A stretch of DNA of 57,823 bases from Clostridia bacterium (GTDB lineage Bacteria; Bacillota; Clostridia; Christensenellales; Aristaeellaceae): contig JAFYFC010000046.1 in assembly GCA_017543905.1 (NCBI GenBank), positions 1 through 57,823 on the forward strand, read 5' to 3'. A program made the translations under genes and the position numbers. Numbering within the stretch: the first letter of the stretch is position 1; each line of letters starts with the position of its first letter. A model generated the notes under the pieces. That model searched no databases and was not told the origin of the DNA. It saw only the letters and a program-made list of their open reading frames with translations. Of this stretch, positions 52,004 to 57,823 are shown one piece after another.

Positions 52004-53202
52004 TGAACAGGATACAGATGCGAAACCCGATCGCCGAGCTGGACGGCGACGAAATGACTCGCATACTCTGGAAGCAGATAAAGGAAACCGTGCTCGAACC
52101 GTATATAAAGCTGAATACGGAGTATTTCGATCTGTGCCTGCCGGAGCGCGACCGCACCGACGACGAAGTGACGCTCGAGGCCGCAAAGGCGATAAAGCGC
52201 CTGCGCGTCGGCGTAAAGTGCGCGACCATCACGCCGAACGCCGCGCGCATGACAGAATACAATCTGAAACGTATGTATAAATCGCCCAACGGAACACTGC
52301 GCGCGTATCTGGACGGCACAGTTTTCCGCGCGCCGATAACCGTGCCGGGACTCAGGACGTATATCCCGGGCTGGGTAAAGCCTATAACCGTGGCGCGCCA
52401 CGCTTACGGAGACGTATACAAGGCGGTCGAAATGCGCGTGCCCGGCGCGGGCAGGGCCGAGCTCGTGTTCACGGGAAAGGACGGCAGCGTTACACGCGAA
52501 ACGATATTCGATTTTGAAGGCGCGGGCGTGATACAGGGCATACACAACCGGCTGGATTCGATACAGACCTTTGCGCGCGTATGCTTCGAGTATGCGCTTG
52601 AGGTCAAACAGGACTTATGGTTTTCGACCAAGGATACGATCTCGAAAACGTACGACGAGGCGTTCAGAAGCGCGTTTCAGGAGATGTACGACGCCGAGTA
52701 TAAAGAAAAGTTCGAGTCGGCGGGGATAAAGTACTTCTATACTCTGATCGACGACGCGGTGGCGCGCGCGGTGAAATCCGCGGGCGGCTTCGTGTGGGCG
52801 ATGAAGAACTACGACGGAGACGTGCTCTCGGATATGATATCATCCGCCTTCGGTTCGCTCGCGCTTATGACGAGCGTGCTGGTCTGTCCGGGCGGCTGCT
52901 GGGAATACGAGGCCGCGCACGGCACGGTCACGCGCCACTATTACAGATATCTGAAGGGCGAAAAGACGTCTACGAACCCGATGGCCACTTTGTTTGCGTG
53001 GACGGGCGCGCTCGCAAAGCGCGGCGAGCTGGACGGAAACGAAGCGCTCGTAGGCTTTGCGAAAAAGCTGGAGTGCGCTTCTATAGAAACGATAGCCTCC
53101 GGCGTTATGACGGGCGACATGGCGCTGCTTTACGAAGGTGAGGCGAACACCGTCGACAGCGAAGCTTTCCTGAAGGCGATTGCCGGAAGGCTTGAGCAAT
53201 AA
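52000..53202 (+). CDS. icd: Isocitrate dehydrogenase, NADP-type (eukaryote-like)
   Basis: 400 residues. PIAELDGDEMTRILWKQIKE, TPNAARMTEYNLKRMYKSPN, GTVFRAPI, RHAYGDVYKA, AAHGTVTRHY and KTSTNPMATLFAWT are the marks of the homodimeric NADP enzymes (type II, like eukaryotic IDH1). The substrate-binding Ser/Asn/Arg region is conserved. ATG 52000 overlaps the aconitase stop (ATGA), so translation is coupled. It decarboxylates isocitrate to 2-oxoglutarate, giving NADPH and the carbon skeleton of glutamate. Confidence 0.93.
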   Translation: MMNRIQMRNPIAELDGDEMTRILWKQIKETVLEPYIKLNTEYFDLCLPERDRTDDEVTLEAAKAIKRLRVGVKCATITPNAARMTEYNLKRMYKSPNGTLRAYLDGTVFRAPITVPGLRTYIPGWVKPITVARHAYGDVYKAVEMRVPGAGRAELVFTGKDGSVTRETIFDFEGAGVIQGIHNRLDSIQTFARVCFEYALEVKQDLWFSTKDTISKTYDEAFRSAFQEMYDAEYKEKFESAGIKYFYTLIDDAVARAVKSAGGFVWAMKNYDGDVLSDMISSAFGSLALMTSVLVCPGGCWEYEAAHGTVTRHYYRYLKGEKTSTNPMATLFAWTGALAKRGELDGNEALVGFAKKLECASIETIASGVMTGDMALLYEGEANTVDSEAFLKAIAGRLEQ

Positions 53203-53252
53203 GCGCCGATATGTAAGCAAAACTGCGCCGGTAACCACAGGAGGACGGGCTT

Positions 53253-53801
53253 ATGAATCTGCCGCCTGAAACGCTGCAATTGAAAAACGGAAAAACCTGC
53301 ATTCTGCGCTCTGCGCAAGCGGAGGACGCCGCGCGCATGATCGCGTATATGAAGCGCATGCTGAACGAAACGCCGTATCTGCTGCGGACGAGCGAGGAAT
53401 TCGATTACACAGTGGAGGCGGAAGCGGAGGTGCTTGCCCGCAAGCGGGACGATCCCCGCGCGCTTATGATTTTAGCCGAGACTGGCGGAGAGATAATCGC
53501 CGTGAGCGACGTGACGCCGCTTAGCAATAAAAGCCGCACGCTGCACCGCGCCGTGCTGGGCATGTCCGTGCGGCGGGATTACTGGCAAATGGGTATCGGC
53601 TCGGCGATGATGGAGCGCCTGATCGCGCACGCCGAAGACGCCGGGTTCGAACAGATAGAGCTGGAGGTCGTCGCCTCCAACCGACGCGCGATCGGCCTGT
53701 ATACGAAGTACGGTTTTCAGGTTTACGGCACCCGTCCTCACGGTTTAAAGTATGCGGACGGCACATACGCGGACGATTATCTGATGCGCAGGGAGCTGTG
53801 A
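53253..53801 (+). CDS. GNAT-family N-acetyltransferase
   Basis: 182 residues. AVLGMSVRRDYWQMGIGSAM is motif A with the Q/R-x-x-G-x-G/A acetyl-CoA loop, and ELEVVASNRRAIGLYTKYGF is motif B. The N-terminus (LKNGKTCILRSAQAEDAARM) is the standard first strand and helix. Similar proteins acetylate small molecules or ribosomal protein N-termini; the substrate is unknown. ATG 53253 follows AGGAGG. The isocitrate dehydrogenase stop is 50 bases upstream. Confidence 0.9.
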   Translation: MNLPPETLQLKNGKTCILRSAQAEDAARMIAYMKRMLNETPYLLRTSEEFDYTVEAEAEVLARKRDDPRALMILAETGGEIIAVSDVTPLSNKSRTLHRAVLGMSVRRDYWQMGIGSAMMERLIAHAEDAGFEQIELEVVASNRRAIGLYTKYGFQVYGTRPHGLKYADGTYADDYLMRREL

Positions 53802-53859
53802 GCGTCAGTTCTGTGCGCTCTGTAATTAAACCGTACAGAAAACACAGGAGCGCTGACGC
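53802..53859 (+). terminator. Imperfect hairpin after the GNAT gene
   Basis: GCGTCAG (53802-53808) pairs with CTGACGC (53853-53859), with CTGTG/CACAG and CTGT/ACAG inside. No T-tract, so its role as terminator is uncertain. Confidence 0.4.
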
Positions 53860-53925
53860 AAAGCTTCAAAACGAAATTTTACAATCTGCCGCCCAAATAA
53901 ACCGGCATGATTTGAGTGCGGAATG

Positions 53926-53988
53926 TTGCGCGCGGGCTTATAAACCGCTATAATATAATCAGATTATATAAGCGGCTGAAGCCCGCGC
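53926..53988 (+). promoter_or_regulatory. Aspartokinase promoter embedded in a long palindrome
   Basis: TTGCGC (53926-53931), 17 bases, TATAAT (53949-53954). The same DNA forms a large inverted repeat: GCGCGGGCTT (53930-53939) with AAGCCCGCGC (53979-53988), and inside it CCGCT-TATA-type arms. The promoter lies within it, so the dyad may be an operator or, in RNA from further upstream, a leader structure. No lysine riboswitch features were seen. Confidence 0.55.
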
Positions 53989-54020
53989 AAGCGGCTTCAC
54001 GCTGCCGAAAGGCAATAAGT

Positions 54021-55349
54021 ATGCGTTGTGTGGCGTCTAAGTTCGGCGGCTCCTCTCTTGCGGATGCCGCGCAGTTTATTAAAGTAAGAGATATAATTTT
54101 GCAGGATCCCGCGCGCAGGTTCATAGTGGTATCGGCGCCCGGCAAGCGCTTTGAGGGCGACGTCAAGGTCACCGATCTGCTCGACAGTTGCCGTGAAAAA
54201 GCACAGACCGGCGCGGATTTTACGCGCGAGCTGGACGTTGTGAAGCAAAGATTCGTGGACATCGCGGGCGCGCTTGTGCCGGGCTTCGAGCTGGACGGCG
54301 AATTTGATACGATAAGGCGCGTGCTGAAAGCGATGCCTTATCGGGATTACGCGCTCAGCCGCGGCGAATACCTGTGCGCGAAGCTCATGGCGGCATATCT
54401 GGGCTTCGATTTTATAGACCCCGCGCAGTACGTGCATTTTAACGAAACGGGCGAGCTGAACGAGGAATGGACGAACGACGACCTCGCGTGCGCGCTTACC
54501 GATCTCAAGGGCGCGGTCATAGCCGGCTTTTACGGTTCGCTTCCGAACGGCGCGATCAAAACGTTTTCGCGCGGTGGCTCGGATATAACCGGCGCGCTGG
54601 TCGCGCGGGCGGTCAATGCCGATATATACGAAAACTGGACAGACGTGTCGGGACTGCTGGCCGCGGATCCGCGCATAGTTGATGATCCGCGCACGGTCGA
54701 GCATATAAGCTACAGGGAGCTGCGCATACTCTCGTATATGGGCGCGTCCGTGCTGCATACCGACTGCGTGCGTCCGGTCAGCCTTTGCGGCATACCGATA
54801 AATATCCGCAACACGAACCGTCCGCAGGACGCGGGAACGCTGATTGTGTCGCAGCTGCCCGAAAAGCGCGAGGAGCGCGCCGTGACGGGCGTCGCGGGGC
54901 GCAAGGGTCTGTCCGTGGTGCAGGTGGAAAAGAGCATGGTGAGCGACGGCGCGGGCTTTACGGCGGTGCTGCTCGACATATTCAAATCCCACCGCGTGCC
55001 GTTTGAGCAGTGCCTGACCGGGATCGATACGATCTCCATCGTCATAAGGGGAGATTTGTTCGCGCCTGCGCGGGAGGAGATAATGCGCGACATCGAAACG
55101 CAGCTGAAGCCCGATACGCTGTTCGTACGCGAAAACCTCGCCATGATAACCGTGGTCGGAGAGAATACCACTCGCGCGCACGCGGTGACGGTAAACATAC
55201 TCTCCGCCGTCGCCGCGGCGGGCATTCGCCTGAGCACGATAAATCAGGGCGCGGGCAATTTAAACCTCATAATAGGCGTCGAGGAAGAGGATTACGCTGC
55301 GGCCATACGGGCGATATACGGCGTTATAAAAACAGAAAATCTGAATTGA
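54021..55349 (+). CDS. lysC: Aspartokinase with C-terminal ACT domains
   Basis: ATG 54021 has AAAGG 8 bases upstream and begins the protein at the conserved CVASKFGGSSLADA; the frame is open to 53916, but that part crosses the promoter. Kinase motifs are SRGEYLCAKLMAAYLGFDFI, FSRGGSDITGALVARAV and NWTDVSGLLAADPR. Two ACT-type regulatory segments follow (VTGVAGRKGLSVVQVEKSMV, VVGENTTRAHAVTVNILSAV). The 442-residue enzyme phosphorylates L-aspartate, the first step to lysine, threonine, methionine and diaminopimelate. Feedback control by lysine or threonine through the ACT domains is expected. It stands apart from other biosynthesis genes. Confidence 0.95.
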   Translation: MRCVASKFGGSSLADAAQFIKVRDIILQDPARRFIVVSAPGKRFEGDVKVTDLLDSCREKAQTGADFTRELDVVKQRFVDIAGALVPGFELDGEFDTIRRVLKAMPYRDYALSRGEYLCAKLMAAYLGFDFIDPAQYVHFNETGELNEEWTNDDLACALTDLKGAVIAGFYGSLPNGAIKTFSRGGSDITGALVARAVNADIYENWTDVSGLLAADPRIVDDPRTVEHISYRELRILSYMGASVLHTDCVRPVSLCGIPINIRNTNRPQDAGTLIVSQLPEKREERAVTGVAGRKGLSVVQVEKSMVSDGAGFTAVLLDIFKSHRVPFEQCLTGIDTISIVIRGDLFAPAREEIMRDIETQLKPDTLFVRENLAMITVVGENTTRAHAVTVNILSAVAAAGIRLSTINQGAGNLNLIIGVEEEDYAAAIRAIYGVIKTENLN

Positions 55350-55371
55350 TGTCGGGCGGAGGACACTAAGC

Positions 55372-56232
55372 GTGAAGGCGAAACGTAAGCGTAAAAAGCG
55401 GGGCGGCATATGGTGGCTTTTGCTGCTTTCTCTGCTTGTCGTGTGGACGCTATGGGCAAATACGGCGCTTGTCGTTACGCGCTGCACGTTCGTTTCGCAG
55501 CGTGTGCCGGCCGCCTTCGACGGCTTCGTCATATTGCAGGTGTCCGATCTGCACGACGCCGAGCTCGGCGAAGACAACTCGGAAATAGCGGACGCGGCGG
55601 CGCAGGCGCAGCCTGATATAATCGTGATAACCGGAGACCATATAGATTCGAACCGCCTGAATATCGCCCGCTCTTTGTCGCTTGCGGCGCGCCTTGCTCA
55701 GATCGCGCCCGTGTATTACGTGACGGGAAATCACGAGGCCGCGCTTTCCAATGATAATTATACAGAGCTTAAAAACGGGCTTGCCGCCGCAGGCGTCGCG
55801 GTGCTTGAGGACGGCGCCGTGTATATCGAACGGGGGAACGACGCGATCCGGCTGATAGGGCTTAACGACTTAGGCTTTTATAAAGGCACCGTTCCGGTAA
55901 AACAGCAAAAACTGCTTAAAAACCTCACGCTTCTTAACGACGAGAGCTGCTTTTCGCTCGTGCTTTCGCACCGTCCCGAATTGATAGATATATATGCGCA
56001 GGGGAAGGCCGACCTCGTTTTATGCGGACACGCGCACGGCGGTCAGATACGCTTGCCGTTCATAGGCGGGCTGTATTCGCCCGGGCAGGGAATGCTGCCG
56101 GAGTATACCTCGGGTCTGTACCGTAAAGGCGATACGTCGATATTCGTCAGCCGCGGCATAGGCAACAGCAAGTTCCCCTTAAGGTTCAACAACCGTCCTG
56201 AGCTTGCGGTGATCACGCTGAAAAGAGGCTGA
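55372..56232 (+). CDS. Membrane-anchored metallophosphoesterase (YkuE-like)
   Basis: 286 residues. A basic N-terminus and one membrane segment (IWWLLLLSLLVVWTLWANTA) precede a calcineurin-like domain with all motifs: VSDLHDAELG, ITGDHIDSN, TGNHEAAL, LSHRPE and CGHAHGGQIRLP. The domain faces outside. YkuE-type enzymes act on lipid or cell-envelope phosphoesters, such as UDP-diacylglucosamine-like or undecaprenyl-linked substrates, but the substrate here is unknown. Start GTG 55372 follows GGAGGACA, 22 bases after the aspartokinase stop, so the two are probably co-transcribed. Confidence 0.88.
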   Translation: MKAKRKRKKRGGIWWLLLLSLLVVWTLWANTALVVTRCTFVSQRVPAAFDGFVILQVSDLHDAELGEDNSEIADAAAQAQPDIIVITGDHIDSNRLNIARSLSLAARLAQIAPVYYVTGNHEAALSNDNYTELKNGLAAAGVAVLEDGAVYIERGNDAIRLIGLNDLGFYKGTVPVKQQKLLKNLTLLNDESCFSLVLSHRPELIDIYAQGKADLVLCGHAHGGQIRLPFIGGLYSPGQGMLPEYTSGLYRKGDTSIFVSRGIGNSKFPLRFNNRPELAVITLKRG

Positions 56233-56245
56233 GCCGGCGCAAGTC

Positions 56246-56326
56246 TTAAGGAATCCCTGATTAATCCGGCGGCACATACGGCGGCGCCTTTTCGTCAGCT
56301 GCTGCTTGCAAATTCTTCGATTTACT
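56246..56326. mobile_element. Partial copy of the MITE-like element
   Basis: TTAAGGAATCCCTGATTA matches the left inverted repeat at 17252 exactly and the similarity continues through GGCGGCGCCTTTTC and TTGCAAATTCT to about 56326. The right end is absent. It lies 13 bases after the metallophosphoesterase stop. Confidence 0.7.
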
Positions 56327-56444
56327 TAAAACTGCATCGGCGTGAAAATACCGTCTCCTTATTATAACGCTTCAGCTGCCGCGCGTACCTGAGCTGCGAG
56401 GCATGCGCGGTTTTCTCATTAACAATCACTTTACAATCAACCTA

Positions 56445-56473
56445 TTGACAAACGCCTGACCTCTGAATATAAT
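56445..56473 (+). promoter_or_regulatory. Consensus sigma-A promoter of clpB
   Basis: TTGACA (56445-56450), 17 bases, TATAAT (56468-56473): exact consensus. Confidence 0.85.
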
Positions 56474-56490
56474 AGTCAAAGATGGTCAAA
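56474..56490 (+). promoter_or_regulatory. CtsR operator
   Basis: AGTCAAA-GAT-GGTCAAA matches the CtsR heptad repeat RGTCAAA-NAN-RGTCAAA and sits directly after the -10 box. It implies heat-shock repression of clpB by CtsR, which is encoded elsewhere. Confidence 0.88.
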
Positions 56491-56541
56491 GTATTAAACG
56501 CCATCTCTTACAGGCAATTACATGACGAGGAGGGTGACTTT

Positions 56542-57823
56542 ATGAACGCCGAAAAATACACGAGAAAATCATTGGAGGCGCTCCAGCTTGCCCAACAGAC
56601 CGCTATAAAAAACGGAAACCTGCAGATAGAGCAGGCTCATATTCTGTATGCGCTGCTTACGCAGGACGGGGGACTCACGCCCGAAATACTTAAAAAGCTC
56701 GGCGTGAGCACGGACGTCTTCGCGCGCGAATGCTTGAAGATAATCGAGCGCACGCCGCGCGTGAGCGGAGGAGGCCGCGAGCCCGACAAGGTGTATATCT
56801 CTCAGGACGTGAACAATACCCTAATGACCGCGGAAAGCGAAGCCGAGCGCATGAAGGACGATTACGTATCGGTCGAGCATATGCTGCTGGGCCTGGTCGA
56901 GACCGCGTCGGGTCAGGTGGCGGCGCTGTTCAAAAGGTACGCTGTCACGAAGGACAAGCTTCTGACCGCTCTGCAGAGCGTGCGCGGAAATACGCGCGTG
57001 ACCACGGATTCGCCGGAAGAAACGTACGAAGCGCTGGGCAAATACGCGCAGGACCTCACCGACATGGCCAGAAAGCAGAAGCTTGATCCCGTGATCGGCA
57101 GGGACGACGAGATAAGAAACGTCATCCGCATCCTTTCGCGCAAAACCAAGAACAATCCCGTGCTGATAGGCGAACCGGGCGTAGGCAAGACTGCTATAGC
57201 CGAGGGACTCGCGCAGAGGATAGTGGCAGGCGACGTACCGTCGTCCCTTAAAGACAGGCAGCTGTATTCGCTGGACATGGGCGCGCTGATCGCGGGCGCG
57301 AAGTACAAGGGCGAATTCGAGGAACGCCTTAAGGCCGTACTGAAGGAGGTCACGTCTTCCGAGGGCAGGATCATACTGTTTATAGACGAGCTGCACAACA
57401 TAGTCGGCGCGGGCAAGGGCGAAGGCAGCATGGACGCGGGCAATCTCTTAAAGCCGATGCTCGCAAGGGGCGAATTGCACTGCGTCGGCGCAACTACCCT
57501 TGACGAATACCGCAAGTACATCGAAAAGGACGCCGCGCTCGAGCGCCGTTTCCAGCCCGTTATGGTGAACGAGCCTACCGTAGAGGACACGATAAGCATA
57601 CTGCGCGGGCTCGAGGAAAGATACGAGGTGTTCCACGGAGTCAAAATAACCGATCACGCGCTGGTGGAGGCGGCGGTGCTTTCAAACCGCTACATCACCG
57701 ACCGTTTCCTGCCTGACAAGGCGATAGACCTTGTGGACGAGGCGTGCGCGATGATCCGTACCGAGGTCGATTCGATGCCGACGGAGCTCGACGTGATCAG
57801 AAGAAAGATAATCCAGCACGAGA
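56542..57823 (+). CDS. clpB: ATP-dependent chaperone ClpB, N-terminal part (3' truncated by window edge)
   Basis: ATG 56542 follows GAGGAGGG, and the frame is open to the last base (427 codons). Residues 1-150 are the Clp-N domain with the two repeats [20 protein letters not shown] and [23 protein letters not shown] domain 1 follows with Walker A GEPGVGKT (210-217), Walker [10 protein letters not shown] (Asp282-Glu283) and [20 protein letters not shown] with the arginine finger in ERRF. The end is in the region where the middle coiled coil begins ([19 protein letters not shown]), which marks ClpB and not ClpC or ClpA. ClpB with DnaK rescues aggregated proteins. It is controlled by the CtsR box upstream. 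Confidence 0.95.
   Translation, partial: MNAEKYTRKSLEALQLAQQTAIKNGNLQIEQAHILYALLTQDGGLTPEILKKLGVSTDVFARECLKIIERTPRVSGGGREPDKVYISQDVNNTLMTAESEAERMKDDYVSVEHMLLGLVETASGQVAALFKRYAVTKDKLLTALQSVRGNTRVTTDSPEETYEALGKYAQDLTDMARKQKLDPVIGRDDEIRNVIRILSRKTKNNPVLIGEPGVGKTAIAEGLAQRIVAGDVPSSLKDRQLYSLDMGALIAGAKYKGEFEERLKAVLKEVTSSEGRIILFIDELHNIVGAGKGEGSMDAGNLLKPMLARGELHCVGATTLDEYRKYIEKDAALERRFQPVMVNEPTVEDTISILRGLEERYEVFHGVKITDHALVEAAVLSNRYITDRFLPDKAIDLVDEACAMIRTEVDSMPTELDVIRRKIIQHE

Noticed and set aside
53802..54020. Lysine riboswitch before aspartokinase
   Set aside because: None of the conserved L-box blocks is present; only the promoter palindrome and a weak hairpin were found.

Overview
The window looks like chromosome of an anaerobic, gut-type Firmicute (Clostridia; a Christensenellales/Oscillospirales-like genome would fit, but that is inference). 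The grounds are AGGAGG ribosome binding sites, consensus sigma-A promoters, a CtsR box in front of clpB, a TPP riboswitch with an intrinsic terminator in front of thiT, an OhrR-type MarR regulator, YesM/YesN-type regulators, BspA-type leucine-rich repeats and DUF6273-like sequence. No rRNA, tRNA or CRISPR array was seen. The strand from about 40 kb onward is visibly richer in CGCG-type sequence than 2.5-6.9 kb, which reads as AT-richer, decayed island DNA.

Layout. (1) 1-2.5 kb: the end of a YesM-type sensor kinase and an ADP-ribosylglycohydrolase-family protein with an extra beta-rich C-terminus. (2) 2.5-6.7 kb: a remnant island. Two decayed integrase C-termini flank a large secreted BspA-type LRR protein and a broken DUF6273 gene. 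(3) 6.9-19.1 kb: glycan operon 1 on the plus strand: GH2, ABC sugar transporter (binding protein and two permeases), two tandem GH43 arabinanase-like enzymes, a secreted double-LamG protein, then a YesN/AraC-type regulator with its own consensus promoter. (4) 19.6-31.2 kb: glycan locus 2 on the minus strand: a six-hairpin glycosidase, GH3, a second ABC transporter (two permeases and binding protein), GH29 fucosidase and a DUF5696-like TIM-barrel protein. The two loci together suggest import of plant-polysaccharide oligosaccharides (arabinan- and fucose-containing) followed by cytoplasmic breakdown.

(5) 31.5-42 kb: a lipoprotein of the peptide-binding (SBP_5) family next to a membrane dCache-HAMP-PP2C (SpoIIE/RsbU) phosphatase, a frameshifted 5'-nucleotidase-family gene, an unassigned minus-strand protein, and a STAS domain fused to an APH-like kinase followed by a PHP phosphoesterase. 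The phosphatase and the STAS-kinase fusion look like the two enzymatic halves of a partner-switching system whose anti-sigma factor is not in the window. This is the most unusual content.

(6) 42-44.4 kb: a peroxide-defence operon (glutathione peroxidase homologue, thioredoxin-reductase-like flavoprotein lacking the usual NADPH motifs, thioredoxin, OhrR) with an inverted-repeat operator candidate at its promoter. (7) 44.4-49.7 kb, minus strand: an acyl-CoA synthetase coupled to an E2/CAT-fold protein that lacks the catalytic His, the thiamine transporter ThiT under TPP-riboswitch control, and citrate synthase. (8) 49.9-57.8 kb, plus strand: an aconitase-family hydratase and isocitrate dehydrogenase (with citrate synthase, the oxidative branch to 2-oxoglutarate/glutamate), a GNAT acetyltransferase, aspartokinase, a membrane metallophosphoesterase and the start of clpB, which runs off the right edge. 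A MITE-like repeat occurs complete at 17.25 kb and as a partial copy at 56.25 kb.
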